A stretch of DNA of 64,000 nucleotides. It comes from Beutenbergia cavernae DSM 12333 (GTDB lineage: Bacteria; Actinomycetota; Actinomycetes; Actinomycetales; Beutenbergiaceae). How positions within the stretch are numbered: the stretch's first letter is position 1; each line of letters starts with the position of its first letter. The stretch is taken from positions 2,295,025-2,359,024 of the forward strand of contig NC_012669.1 in assembly GCF_000023105.1 (NCBI RefSeq), in the 5' to 3' direction. The position numbers were made by a program, and so were the translations under genes. Shown in pieces: positions 43,397-52,508 of this stretch. The notes under the pieces are model-generated. The model saw nothing but the letters and a program-made list of their open reading frames with translations. It made no database searches and had not been told where the DNA came from.

Positions 43397-44399
43397 GACG
43401 GCGACGGACCGGCTCACGCGGCTCCTGGCGCTCATCACGTACGTCGAGGACAACCCCGGCGTGCCGGTCGCCCAGGTGGCTGACCACTTCGGCGTGAGCG
43501 AGGCGCAGGTGCTCAGCGACGTCGACACGCTGTGGGTCTCCGGCACACCCGGCTACCTGCCCGACGACCTCATCGACTTCGCCGTCGACTCGTACGAGCA
43601 GAACCTGCTGACGCTCACCGAGTCGCGTGGCATGGACCGGCCGCTGCGGCTGGGGCCGACCGAGGCCGTCGCCCTGCTGGTCGCGTTGCGCGCACTGGCC
43701 CGCGTGCCGGGGTTCGCCGGCGACGACGTCGTCGCGTCCGCCCTGGAGAAGCTCACGTCCGCCGCAGGGGAGGCGGCCTCGGCCGCCGACGCGATCGACG
43801 TCCGGCTCGGGACCCCGAACGGGTACGCCGGCGTGCAGGACACGCTGCGCGTGCTGCGGGGCGCTCTCGTGGACGGCCGGCGTGTGCACCTGCGCTATGT
43901 GTCGGCGTCGGACGCGGTCAGCGAGCGGGACGTCGACCCGCTCCAGATCGTCAGCGACGGCGACCGGTGGTTCCTGCGTGCGTGGTGTCACCGGGCCGGC
44001 GACGTACGGCACTTCCGGCTCGACCGCGTGCTCGCCGCCGACGTGCTTGACGAGCCCGTCGCCGCCCACCCCGAGGTGGGCGAGGAGCATGGGGTCGAGC
44101 CGTCGCCGTCGCCGACCGACACGACCGTCGTGCTCGAGCTCACGGCACGCAGCCGCTGGGTGGGCGAGCGGTTCGGTGGCGACGTCACCGACCTGGGCGA
44201 CGGCTGGATCCGCGTGTCCCTGCGCGTCGCCGATCCGGCATGGCTGGCCGGGCTCGTGCTGGGTCTCGGCGAGGACGTCCGCCGGGTGTCGCCGCCGGAC
44301 GTGGCGCGCAGCATCGCGGGCCGTGCCCGGGCCGCCCTCGAGGCGTACGAGAGCCACGGAGCCGCTGTACCGTCGGGATCGCCCGACCCGGCTGAGTAG
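43389..44399 (+). CDS. pafC: DNA-damage transcriptional activator PafC
   Basis: 336 residues. An N-terminal HTH (VPVAQVADHFGVSEAQVLSDVDTLW) with WYL (VHLRYVSASDAVSERDVDPLQIV, WFLRAWCHRAGDVRHFRLDRV) and C-terminal WCX domains. Partner of PafB. ATG 43389 lies in the end of pafB. The TAG stop (44397-44399) starts the -10 of the next gene. Confidence 0.92.
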   Translation: MAETATDRLTRLLALITYVEDNPGVPVAQVADHFGVSEAQVLSDVDTLWVSGTPGYLPDDLIDFAVDSYEQNLLTLTESRGMDRPLRLGPTEAVALLVALRALARVPGFAGDDVVASALEKLTSAAGEAASAADAIDVRLGTPNGYAGVQDTLRVLRGALVDGRRVHLRYVSASDAVSERDVDPLQIVSDGDRWFLRAWCHRAGDVRHFRLDRVLAADVLDEPVAAHPEVGEEHGVEPSPSPTDTTVVLELTARSRWVGERFGGDVTDLGDGWIRVSLRVADPAWLAGLVLGLGEDVRRVSPPDVARSIAGRARAALEAYESHGAAVPSGSPDPAE

Positions 44400-44402
44400 G
44401 CT
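44397..44402 (+). promoter_or_regulatory. -10 of a leaderless mRNA for the 138-residue protein
   Basis: TAGGCT at 44397-44402 begins with the pafC stop codon. ATG 44409 follows after 6 bases. Confidence 0.45.
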
Positions 44403-44408
44403 GCGACG

Positions 44409-44825
44409 ATGCTCTGGTTCGTCGTCTGGACGGTGCTCGTCCTCGCCGCGCTCGCCGCGCTGGTGCTGGTCGGGCTCCGGCTGTGGCGGTCCGGGAAGGC
44501 GTTGCTGGCCGAGCTCGAACGGGCCAGCGAGCTGGCGGAACGGCTCGAACGGCGCCTCGCGGCGCTCGAGGAGGCGGCCCCGCAGCTCCCCGTCGAGGCC
44601 GAGATCATGCTGACGAGCGAACGTCGCGACGCGCTGCACGCCGCGCGGGCCGACATCCGTGCCGCCCGAGCGACGCGGCGCGCGATCCGCGCCGACCGGG
44701 CGTACGGGTGGTGGAACCGGATCGGGATGCTGAACCACGAACGCCGTCCCGCGCCCTCCGGTGGCGTATACACTGATCCCGACACCGCGCCTGCGGGAAC
44801 TCGAAGCGGAGAGAGCGCACCATGA
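44409..44825 (+). CDS. Single-pass membrane protein with coiled coil
   Basis: 138 residues. N-terminal membrane segment (about 2-25), then a charged helical region with Leu spacing (LLAELERASELAERLERRLAALEEA) likely to be a coiled coil, a basic helix (RADIRAARATRRAIRADRAYG), and a Pro/Gly tail. Not assigned to a family. Located between pafC and tatA, overlapping tatA by 4 bases. Confidence 0.7.
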   Translation: MLWFVVWTVLVLAALAALVLVGLRLWRSGKALLAELERASELAERLERRLAALEEAAPQLPVEAEIMLTSERRDALHAARADIRAARATRRAIRADRAYGWWNRIGMLNHERRPAPSGGVYTDPDTAPAGTRSGESAP

Positions 44826-45154
44826 GAATCCAGCCCTGGCACATCCTCGTGCTGGTGGTCGTCATCCTGCTCGTCTTCGGGGCAAGCCGACTTCCGAACA
44901 TCGCGCGCAACGTCGGCAAGTCCATGAAGATCATGAAGGAGGAGGTCAAGGACCTCCGCGAGGACGGCACCGACCCCAACGCCGAGGCGGCCGAGGACCC
45001 GGACAACCCGGAGGCCTCCGCCACGAACCCGCCGGCGAGCCCGCCGCAGGTCGCACCGCGTCCGGCGTCCCCGCCCCCGGTCTCGACCGACGCCCCGGGC
45101 GTGCCTTCGCCGACGACCCAGTACGACCCGCGGTCCTCCGACCGCACCGCCTAG
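44822..45154 (+). CDS. tatA: Sec-independent translocase subunit TatA
   Basis: 110 residues. N-terminal membrane helix (about 6-20, ILVLVVVILLVFG) followed by the conserved hinge and amphipathic helix (ASRLPNIARNVGKSMKIMKEEVKDL), then an acidic Pro/Ser-rich disordered tail. It forms the pore of the Tat system for folded proteins. A TACACT at 44769-44774 inside the upstream gene is a possible extra promoter. tatC begins 6 bases later. Confidence 0.92.
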   Translation: MRIQPWHILVLVVVILLVFGASRLPNIARNVGKSMKIMKEEVKDLREDGTDPNAEAAEDPDNPEASATNPPASPPQVAPRPASPPPVSTDAPGVPSPTTQYDPRSSDRTA

Positions 45155-45160
45155 CCCCGC

Positions 45161-45997
45161 GTGGCCGCTGTCGCATCCCGGGGGCGCAAGGCGAACCCTG
45201 AGGGCCGGATGGCCCTGGGTGCGCACCTGCGTGAGCTCCGGCGCCGGTTTCTGCTCATCACAGCCGGCCTCGCGGTCGGGATGGTCGTCGGCTGGGTCCT
45301 CTACCCGTACGTCTTCGACGCCATCCAGGCGCCGATCGTCGCGCAGGCGGAGGCAGGACTCGACGCCCAGCTGAACTTCGTCGGGGTCGCCTCCGCGATC
45401 GACATCAAGATCAAGGTCTCGCTCTTCGTCGGCCTCGTCGTGTCGAGCCCGTGGTGGCTGTACCAGGTCTGGGCGTTCATCATGCCCGGGCTCCGCTCGA
45501 AGGAGAAGCGCTACGCGTTCGGGTTCGTCGGCGCAGCGGTCCCGCTGTTCCTCGGCGGCACGTTCCTCGCCTGGAGCGTCCTGCCGAACGCCGTCCGCCT
45601 GCTGACGGAGTTCACGCCCGAGGGCGCGGCGAACCTCATCGACGCGTCGACGTACATCACGTTCGTCATGCAGTTCATGATCGCGTTCGGCCTTGCGTTC
45701 ATCATGCCCCTGCTCATGGTTCTGCTGACGTTCATCGGGATCGTGCGAGGTCAGACGTGGGCCAAGGGCTGGCGCTGGGCTGTGGTGGGCATCTTCGCCT
45801 TCGCCGCCGTCGCCACGCCGACGCCTGACGCGATCTCCATGATCCTGCTGGCGCTGCCGATCTGTGGGCTCTACGGCATCGCACTCACCGTCTGCCTCCT
45901 GCACGACCGTCGTCGAGACCGCAGGCTGGCCGAGGAGGACGAGCTGGCGGAGGCGCCGGCCTCGGACGAGGGAGCGGCCGGGGCCGCAGAGGCGTGA
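45161..45997 (+). CDS. tatC: Sec-independent translocase subunit TatC
   Basis: 278 residues, GTG start. Six membrane segments and TatC hallmarks: GAHLRELRRRFLL, SSPWWLYQVWAFIMPGLRSKEKR, and FGLAFIMPLLMVLL. It recognises twin-arginine signal peptides. The GTG of the lipid kinase gene overlaps its stop. Confidence 0.95.
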   Translation: MAAVASRGRKANPEGRMALGAHLRELRRRFLLITAGLAVGMVVGWVLYPYVFDAIQAPIVAQAEAGLDAQLNFVGVASAIDIKIKVSLFVGLVVSSPWWLYQVWAFIMPGLRSKEKRYAFGFVGAAVPLFLGGTFLAWSVLPNAVRLLTEFTPEGAANLIDASTYITFVMQFMIAFGLAFIMPLLMVLLTFIGIVRGQTWAKGWRWAVVGIFAFAAVATPTPDAISMILLALPICGLYGIALTVCLLHDRRRDRRLAEEDELAEAPASDEGAAGAAEA

Positions 45998-46959
45998 GCC
46001 CACGCGGCGGGCACGACCGCCCGCGCCGCTCCGGGCAGCGTCTCGGCCTTCTCGTCAATCCCGTCGCGGGCCGCGGGAAGGCCCGACGCGCGGGACGCGG
46101 CGTCGAGGAGCTCCTCGCCGCGAGCGGGCACAGCGTGGTCGACCTGTCCGGCGCCACGCCCACCGAGGCACGCCACCGCGCCGAGTCCGCCGTGGGGTCG
46201 GGCGACGTCGACGCCCTGATCGTCGTCGGCGGTGACGGCGTGGTGAACCTCGGCGCGAACGCCGTGCTCGGCCACGACCCCCACGTGCCGCTCGGGATCG
46301 TGCCGGCCGGGAGCGGGAACGACGCCGCGCGGGGGCTGCGGATCCCCGTCGGCGACGTCGAGGCGGCCGTCGGCGTGCTGCTGGCGGCGCTCCACGCGCC
46401 GCGGGCGATCGACGCCGTCGAGGTCGAGCGGCCCACCGTCCCGGGGCGGCGCTGGTACGTCGGCGTGCTCTCGGCCGGTTTCGACGCCGCCGTCAACGAG
46501 CGGGCGAACCGGATGCGCCGGCTGCGGGGCCGGGCGCGCTACGCGGCGGCGGTCCTCGGCGAGCTGCGCCGGTTCCGCGGGTACACGTTCGCCCTCGAGG
46601 TCGACGGCGCGCGCTCGGAGCTGGCGGGCACGCTCGTCAGCGTGGCGAACGGCACGGCGATCGGCGGCGGGATGCGCATCGCCCCCGGAGCCGACCTCAC
46701 CGACGGTCTGCTCGACGTCGTCACGGCCGATCGCGTCAGCCGGCGCGAGCTGCTGCGCATCTTCCCTCGCGTCTACGCGGGTACCCACGTCGACCATGAC
46801 GCCGTGCACGTCGTGCACGCGCGGAGCGTCCTCCTCGACGTCGGTCCCGGGGTGAGCCCGCTCGCTCCGCCCCCGATCGCCCACGCCGACGGGGAGCCGA
46901 TCGGTGCTCTTCCCCTCCGCGCGACCGTGCGTCCCGGTGCCCTGCGCGTGCTCGCGTGA
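45994..46959 (+). CDS. Diacylglycerol kinase family lipid kinase
   Basis: 321 residues, GTG start. DAGK catalytic domain: LLVNPVAGRGKA, VVGGDGVVNLGANAV with the GGDG nucleotide motif, and GIVPAGSGNDAARGL. Family members phosphorylate diacylglycerol or related lipids at the membrane. It overlaps tatC by 4 bases; helY follows. Confidence 0.9.
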   Translation: MSPRGGHDRPRRSGQRLGLLVNPVAGRGKARRAGRGVEELLAASGHSVVDLSGATPTEARHRAESAVGSGDVDALIVVGGDGVVNLGANAVLGHDPHVPLGIVPAGSGNDAARGLRIPVGDVEAAVGVLLAALHAPRAIDAVEVERPTVPGRRWYVGVLSAGFDAAVNERANRMRRLRGRARYAAAVLGELRRFRGYTFALEVDGARSELAGTLVSVANGTAIGGGMRIAPGADLTDGLLDVVTADRVSRRELLRIFPRVYAGTHVDHDAVHVVHARSVLLDVGPGVSPLAPPPIAHADGEPIGALPLRATVRPGALRVLA

Positions 46960-46963
46960 GTCC

Positions 46964-46969
46964 TACGCT
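46964..46969 (+). promoter_or_regulatory. -10 of helY, leaderless or very short leader
   Basis: TACGCT at 46964-46969 is followed by 6 bases and ATG 46976. The bases between, GGAGGC, could be a Shine-Dalgarno only in a longer read-through mRNA. Confidence 0.4.
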
Positions 46970-46975
46970 GGAGGC

Positions 46976-49777
46976 ATGACCTCCCCGGCCGAGCGGTACG
47001 CCGCGTACCGACGCCGCGCGCAGACCGAGCGCACCGCACTGGCCGCGTTCTCCCGCGAGCTGGACTTCGATCTCGACGCCTTCCAGGTCGAGGCGTGCGA
47101 GGCCCTCGAGGCGGGCCGCGGCGTGCTCGTGGCTGCCCCGACCGGGGCTGGCAAGACCGTGGTGGGGGAGTTCGCGGTCCGGCTCGGGCTCGACGAGGGG
47201 CGCAAGTCGTTCTACACGACCCCCATCAAGGCGCTCAGCAACCAGAAGTACCTCGACCTCGTCCGCGTGCACGGCGCCGAGAACGTGGGGCTCCTCACGG
47301 GCGACGTCACGATCAACGGGGAGGCTCCGGTCGTCGTCATGACGACCGAGGTGCTCCGGAACATGATCTACGCCGGTTCGCCGACGCTCGACGGGCTTCG
47401 CTACGTGGTCATGGACGAGGTGCACTACCTCGCCGACCGGTTCCGCGGTTCCGTCTGGGAGGAGGTCATCATCCTGCTCGCGGCGGACGTGCGGCTCGTC
47501 TCGCTGTCGGCCACCGTCTCGAACGCCGAGGAGTTCGGGCAGTGGCTCGAGACCGTGCGGGGGGACACCGCCGTCGTCGTGTCGGAGCACCGCCCCGTTC
47601 CGCTCTGGCAGCACATGATGGTACGGAACGACGTCCTCGACCTGTACAGCAGCAAGGTCGACCCGACGGACCCCGGGGCGCACCCGCCCATCAACCCGGA
47701 CATCCTCGAAGCCGTGCGCCGTGCCGAGCGGACCGGGAGCGGCTCGGGAGCACCGCACCGCGCCCGGCGTGGCCGTGGAGGGCGCAGCACGCGCGACGCG
47801 CGCCGCACCGGCCACCAGCAGGTGCGCCCAGCCCGGCGGCCCGTCGTCGTCGACCGCCTCGACCGAGAGGGGTTGCTCCCGGCGATCGTCTTCGTGTTCT
47901 CCCGCGCGGGCTGCGAGGACGCCGTCGCGGCGGTGGTCGGCTCGGGGATCACGCTCACCACCGAGGAGGAGCAACGGCGCATCCGGGAGATCGTCGAGGT
48001 CCGGTGCGCGGCCCTCCCGGCGGAGGATCTCGACGTCCTCGGGTTCTGGCAGTTCGCCCGCGCCCTCGAACGCGGCGTCGCCGCCCACCACGCCGGCCTC
48101 CTCCCGGTGTTCAAGGAGACGGTCGAGGCGCTGTTCAGCGCCGGGCTCGTCAAGGTGGTGTTCGCGACCGAGACCCTCGCGCTCGGCATCAACATGCCGG
48201 CCCGGTCCGTCGTCCTCGAACGGCTCGTGAAGTGGGACGGCCGCGAGCACGTCGCCGTCAGCGCGGGGGAGTACACCCAGCTCACGGGACGTGCGGGCCG
48301 ACGCGGTATCGACGTCGAGGGGCACGCCGTGGTGCTGTACGCCTCCGGGACGGACCCGGTCGCCGTCGCCGGCCTCGCCTCGCGCCGGACGTACCCGCTG
48401 CGTTCCAGCTTCCGGCCGACGTACAACATGGCGGTCAACCTGGTGCTGAGGTCCGGGCGGGCCATGGCTCGTGAGGTGCTCGAGACATCGTTCGCGCAGT
48501 TCCAGGCGGACCGCGCCGTGGTCGGGCTGGCCCGGCAGGCGCGCGCGCACGCCGAGGCGCTCGAGGGCTACCGCGAGGCCATGGCCTGCGACCGTGGCGA
48601 CATCGAGTCCTACCTCGAGCTTCGGCGCGAGATCGGCGATCGCGAGGCCGACCTGTCCCGGGAACGCTCGGGCGCGCGGCGACGCGCCGTCGTCGAGAGC
48701 CTCACCGGCCTGCGCCCCGGCGACGTGGTGGAGATCCCGCGCGGGCGCCGGTCCGGCTACGCCGTGGTGCTCGACGACGGCGGCACGCCCGGACTCGACG
48801 GGCCCACCCCGCTGGTCCTCATGCAGGACCGTCAGGTACGTCGGATCTCGGCGGACGAGGCGCCCGCCGGGGTACGTCGCTCCGGGCGGGTGCGGATCCC
48901 GCGGTCGTTCAACGCGCGCGACGCACGCGCCCGGCGGGACCTGGCCTCCTCGCTGCGCAATGCCCTCGCTGAAGGAAAGGCCGGCGATCCCGGGGGGAGT
49001 GCCCGGGCGCGGTCCGGCGCCGGTGACGACGCCGAGCTCGCCCGCCTGCGCGCCAGGCTCAAGGCCCACCCGTGCCACGGGTGCCCGGAGCGCGAGGACC
49101 ACGTCCGCTGGGCTCATCGCACCCGCGGCCTGGCCGCGGAGCACGACGGCCTGGTGCGCCGGATCGAGTCCCGGACGTCATCCATCGCCCGGGACTTCGA
49201 CCGCGTCTGCGAGATCCTCCTGACCCTCGGCTATCTGGACCTGGACGACGACGGCGAGACGGTCGTCACGACGGACGGTCGCTGGATGCGTCGGCTCTAC
49301 GCCGAGCGCGACCTCGTGCTCGCGGAGTCGCTGCGGGCCGGGGCGTGGTCCGAGCTCGACGCGCCGGGCCTCGCGGCGCTGTGCTCGACGATCGTGTACA
49401 CGTCCCGGTCCGAGGAGACGGAGTCGGCGCCGCGGTTGCCGGGCGGCCCCGGGGGCGCCGTGGCGCGCGCTGTCGAGGCGACGGTGCGGATCGCGGGCGA
49501 GATCGAGGAGCTCGAGCGGGAACGACGCCTGACGCCGACGCCGCCGGTCGATCCTGGGCTCGTGCGGGCCGTGCACCAGTGGGCGAACGGTGCGCCTCTC
49601 GCCACGGTCCTGGAGTCCGGCGATCTCGCGGCCGGCGACTTCGTCAGGTGGTGCCGGCAGGTCGTCGACCTCCTGGACCAAGTCGGGGGAGCCGCCCCCG
49701 ACCCGAGCATGCGGGCGCGGGCGCGCGAGGCGACCGACCGGGTGCTGCGCGGGATCGTCGCGCAGTCCGCGGTCTGA
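46976..49777 (+). CDS. helY: Ski2/Mtr4-like DEAD/DEAH-box RNA helicase HelY
   Basis: 933 residues. Walker A APTGAGKT (about 55-62), DEVH (about 147-150), SAT, FVFSRAGCEDAV, AHHAGLLPVFKETVE and QLTGRAGRRG, then a C-terminal DSHCT-type domain. An Arg/Gly-rich insert lies at about 250-290. HelY lies beside tatAC-pafBC in mycobacteria too, supporting the name. Probable role in RNA unwinding or decay. Confidence 0.92.
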   Translation: MTSPAERYAAYRRRAQTERTALAAFSRELDFDLDAFQVEACEALEAGRGVLVAAPTGAGKTVVGEFAVRLGLDEGRKSFYTTPIKALSNQKYLDLVRVHGAENVGLLTGDVTINGEAPVVVMTTEVLRNMIYAGSPTLDGLRYVVMDEVHYLADRFRGSVWEEVIILLAADVRLVSLSATVSNAEEFGQWLETVRGDTAVVVSEHRPVPLWQHMMVRNDVLDLYSSKVDPTDPGAHPPINPDILEAVRRAERTGSGSGAPHRARRGRGGRSTRDARRTGHQQVRPARRPVVVDRLDREGLLPAIVFVFSRAGCEDAVAAVVGSGITLTTEEEQRRIREIVEVRCAALPAEDLDVLGFWQFARALERGVAAHHAGLLPVFKETVEALFSAGLVKVVFATETLALGINMPARSVVLERLVKWDGREHVAVSAGEYTQLTGRAGRRGIDVEGHAVVLYASGTDPVAVAGLASRRTYPLRSSFRPTYNMAVNLVLRSGRAMAREVLETSFAQFQADRAVVGLARQARAHAEALEGYREAMACDRGDIESYLELRREIGDREADLSRERSGARRRAVVESLTGLRPGDVVEIPRGRRSGYAVVLDDGGTPGLDGPTPLVLMQDRQVRRISADEAPAGVRRSGRVRIPRSFNARDARARRDLASSLRNALAEGKAGDPGGSARARSGAGDDAELARLRARLKAHPCHGCPEREDHVRWAHRTRGLAAEHDGLVRRIESRTSSIARDFDRVCEILLTLGYLDLDDDGETVVTTDGRWMRRLYAERDLVLAESLRAGAWSELDAPGLAALCSTIVYTSRSEETESAPRLPGGPGGAVARAVEATVRIAGEIEELERERRLTPTPPVDPGLVRAVHQWANGAPLATVLESGDLAAGDFVRWCRQVVDLLDQVGGAAPDPSMRARAREATDRVLRGIVAQSAV

Positions 49778-49899
49778 GGACGACAGGACGACGTCGGGCG
49801 CGACACGCCGCACGACACGCCGGGCCGACTCGATCCAGGTGCCGTCAGACCGGTCATGCTGACCTGCGGTCTCGCCCGTCACCAGCGTGAACGCCCATC

Positions 49900-49927
49900 T
49901 TGACAGGCCGAGTCGCACCGGTAGATT
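49900..49927 (+). promoter_or_regulatory. Consensus promoter in the helY-lnt gap
   Basis: TTGACA (49900-49905), 16-base spacer, TAGATT (49922-49927). The predicted start is near 49934, 263 bases before lnt. It could make a small RNA or a long lnt leader. Confidence 0.5.
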
Positions 49928-49982
49928 CGCCTGCCGTACCACTTCGGCACGTATGGGCAGCGGACCGACCAAGGCGTCGTCG

Positions 49983-50003
49983 CCGCCCCTCGACCCGGGG
50001 CGG
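49983..50003 (+). terminator. GC-rich hairpin downstream of the candidate small RNA promoter
   Basis: CCGCCCC (49983-49989) pairs with GGGGCGG (49997-50003), seven bases in the loop. No T-tract. If it terminates, the RNA would be about 70 bases. Confidence 0.35.
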
Positions 50004-50184
50004 TCACCGACCGGGCTCGCGCGTTCACTAGACAACGGGTCACGACGCAGGTCAGCGTCCAGGCACGGACCGAAGGACGCGCGAGCCGGTCGGTCATTCC
50101 GGCGGGGCGCGCCACACGTCACGAGTCCGGCGCCGCCAGGAGCCGCGCGGCGGCGGGGATTCCTCGAACGCCAGCACGCCCGCT

Positions 50185-50190
50185 TATCCT
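50185..50190 (+). promoter_or_regulatory. -10 of a leaderless lnt mRNA
   Basis: TATCCT at 50185-50190, 6 bases, then GTG 50197; no Shine-Dalgarno. Confidence 0.45.
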
Positions 50191-50196
50191 GCTCCC

Positions 50197-51723
50197 GTGC
50201 CGTCGCCCCCGTCCCGAGCCTGGACCCTGCTCCTCGCCGCCGGTGGCGGGCTCCTCACCGACACGGCGTTCCCGATGCGGTCCTGGTGGCCGTTCGCCTT
50301 CCTGGGGATCGCGCTCCTCGCCCTCGCGCTGCGGCGTGACAGCGCCCGGTGGGCCTTCGTCGTCGGAACCGTGTGGGGCCTCGCCTTCTTCTCCGTGCAC
50401 CTGTGGTGGGCGAACGACGCCGTCGGCTCCGTCCCGTGGGTGGCGCTCTCGGTGTTCGAGGCGTGCGCCGTCGGACTCTTCGGAGTCGCGTGGGCCTGGA
50501 TCCGGCGGGTCCCGTGGATCGCCGCGCACACCACTGCCCAGACGTTCGCGTTCGCGTTCGCCTGGACCTCGATCGAGCAGCTGCGCTCGCAGGTGCCGTT
50601 CGGCGGGTTCCCGTGGGGGAAGCTCGCGTTCTCCCAGGTCGAGTCGCCCCTGCTGCGGCTGGCGTCCATCGGCGGCGCGCCGGTCGTCTCGGCGGTGGTC
50701 GCCGCGCTCGGGTTCCTGCTCGCCGTCGCCTGGTGGCGCCTGCGGACCCTGCGGATCGCCGCGACCGCGGGCGCCGTCGTCGTCACCGTGGGCGTCGTCG
50801 CCGCCTGCCTCGCGATCCCGCTCGACACCCGCGCCGAGAACGGCACGATGCGGATCGGTGCCGTTCAGGGCAACGTCGCCGAGCCGGGCCTCGGTGCCTT
50901 CGACAACGCCCGCGAGGTCACCGACAACCACGCGCGGGGCACCGAGGAGCTGGCCGAGGCGGAAGGGCCGGGCACGCTCGACGTCGTCGTCTGGCCCGAG
51001 AACGCCGCCGACTACGACCCGCGCAGCGACGCCGCCGCGGGCGATGCCGTGGAACGCGCCGCGCAGGCGGCCGAGGCGCCGATCCTCCTCGGCACGCAGC
51101 GGTTCGCGGACGACACCCGGTACAACGAGTCGATCCTGTGGGAGCCGGGGGTCGGCGCCACCCAGGTGTACGCGAAGCAGCGTCCGGCCCCGTTCGCCGA
51201 GTACATCCCGTTGCGCGACCTCGCCCGACGGTTCTCCTCGGCGGTGGACCTCGTGACCGTCGACATGTCCGCGGGCACGGAGGTGGGAGTCATCGACGTC
51301 CCGGTGGACAGCGGGAGCATCCCCGTGGGCCCGGTGATCTGCTTCGAGGTGGCCTACGACGACCTGGTGCGGGACGCCGTCGTCGCCGGGGCACAGGTGC
51401 TCGTGGTGCAGACGAACAACGCCTCGTTCGGGTACACCGCGGAGTCCGAGCAGCAGCTCGCGATGACCAGGTTCCGCGCTGTCGAGCTCGGTCGCACGGC
51501 TGTGCAGATCTCGACCGTCGGCGTCTCCGGCGTCGCCACCCCGAACGGCGTCCTGCGGCACGAGACCGAGCTGTTCACGCCGGCCCAGTTCGCCGAGACC
51601 GTCCCGCTGCGGACGTCCCTCACGCCAGCGGCGCGGCTCGGGGACGTCCCGGTCATCACGATGGCGGTGCTCGCGGCGGTCGCGTTCGTCGGAGGGATCG
51701 CGACGTGGCGGAGGCGCGCATGA
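50197..51723 (+). CDS. lnt: Apolipoprotein N-acyltransferase
   Basis: 508 residues, GTG start. About seven membrane segments in the first 230 residues and one at the C-terminus flank a CN-hydrolase domain with the Glu-Lys-Cys triad: Glu in VVWPENAADY, Lys in VYAKQRPAPFAEY, Cys in GPVICFEVAYDD. It N-acylates lipoproteins, such as the RibY-like and serine-hydrolase lipoproteins here. It overlaps ppm1 by 4 bases; in M. tuberculosis the two are fused. Confidence 0.93.
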   Translation: MPSPPSRAWTLLLAAGGGLLTDTAFPMRSWWPFAFLGIALLALALRRDSARWAFVVGTVWGLAFFSVHLWWANDAVGSVPWVALSVFEACAVGLFGVAWAWIRRVPWIAAHTTAQTFAFAFAWTSIEQLRSQVPFGGFPWGKLAFSQVESPLLRLASIGGAPVVSAVVAALGFLLAVAWWRLRTLRIAATAGAVVVTVGVVAACLAIPLDTRAENGTMRIGAVQGNVAEPGLGAFDNAREVTDNHARGTEELAEAEGPGTLDVVVWPENAADYDPRSDAAAGDAVERAAQAAEAPILLGTQRFADDTRYNESILWEPGVGATQVYAKQRPAPFAEYIPLRDLARRFSSAVDLVTVDMSAGTEVGVIDVPVDSGSIPVGPVICFEVAYDDLVRDAVVAGAQVLVVQTNNASFGYTAESEQQLAMTRFRAVELGRTAVQISTVGVSGVATPNGVLRHETELFTPAQFAETVPLRTSLTPAARLGDVPVITMAVLAAVAFVGGIATWRRRA

Positions 51724-52508
51724 CGCAGCCGCACCACACCCGCGAGCCGCGCGTCGTCGTCGTCGTCCCCACGTACGACGAGCGCCGCACGCTGCCGGGC
51801 ACGCTGAGGCGGCTCCTCGCGGCCGTGCCCGTGGCAGACGTGCTGGTGGTCGACGACGCGAGCCCCGACGGCACAGGGGAGTACGCGGACGAGCAGGCAG
51901 CTGCCTCGGACCGCGTGCACGTGCTGCACCGCACGTCGAAGGACGGGCTCGGCCGCGCGTACGTGGCGGGGTTCCGGTGGGCGCTCGACCGCGGCTACGA
52001 CTACGTCGTCGAGATGGACGCCGACGGTTCGCACCGGCCCGAGCAGCTGCCCGAGCTGCTGTACGCGGCAACCTCCACCGGGGCCGACCTCGTCATCGGG
52101 TCACGATGGGTCCGCGGCGGAGAGGTCGTGAACTGGCCGCTGCGGCGCCAGGTGCTGAGCCGAGGTGCCTCCACGTACGCCCGCCTCGCGCTCGGTGTGC
52201 CGGTGCGCGACGTGACAGCCGGGTTCCGGGTGTTCCCGGCCCGGACGCTACGGCGTCTGCACCTCGACTCCGTGCAGTCGCAGGGGTACTGCTTCCAGGT
52301 CGACCTGACGTGGCGGGTGCACCGGGGCGGCGGTCGCATCGTGGAGGTGCCGGTGTCGTTCGTGGAACGGACGGCGGGGGAGTCGAAGATGAGCCGGGCC
52401 ATCGTCGTCGAGGCCCTGATGAACGTCACGGCCTGGGGCGCGGAGTACCGCGCGGCCCAGGCCGTGAGGGGTGTGCGCCGGGTCGGTCAGGCGCTGCGGC
52501 GCAGCTGA
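51720..52508 (+). CDS. ppm1: Polyprenol monophosphomannose synthase
   Basis: 262 residues. GT2 fold: VVVVVPTYDERRTLPGTL, LVVDDASPDGTGEYAD, EMDADGSHRPEQLP (DAD metal motif), VIGSRWVRGG and FVERTAGESKM. It transfers mannose from GDP-mannose to polyprenol phosphate for lipoglycans and protein mannosylation. No C-terminal membrane domain. It overlaps lnt by 4 bases and converges on rbpA with a 22-base overlap. Confidence 0.9.
   Translation: MTQPHHTREPRVVVVVPTYDERRTLPGTLRRLLAAVPVADVLVVDDASPDGTGEYADEQAAASDRVHVLHRTSKDGLGRAYVAGFRWALDRGYDYVVEMDADGSHRPEQLPELLYAATSTGADLVIGSRWVRGGEVVNWPLRRQVLSRGASTYARLALGVPVRDVTAGFRVFPARTLRRLHLDSVQSQGYCFQVDLTWRVHRGGGRIVEVPVSFVERTAGESKMSRAIVVEALMNVTAWGAEYRAAQAVRGVRRVGQALRRS

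Larger units (their letters stand above)
49778..50196 (+). other. 419-base intergenic region, candidate small RNA
   Basis: No open frame here looks like a protein gene. It contains the strongest consensus promoter noticed in the window (49900-49927) and a GC-rich hairpin at 49983-50003. The region before 49900 shows nothing recognisable. The last bases carry the lnt promoter. Confidence 0.4.

Noticed and set aside
43988-46003. A 671-codon minus-strand frame across pafC, tatA and tatC
   Set aside because: It crosses several well-supported genes on the other strand and shows no family motif.
49879-50339. Short frames on both strands in the helY-lnt gap
   Set aside because: No similarity, no ribosome site, and one runs into lnt in another frame. 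The promoter there is better explained by an RNA.
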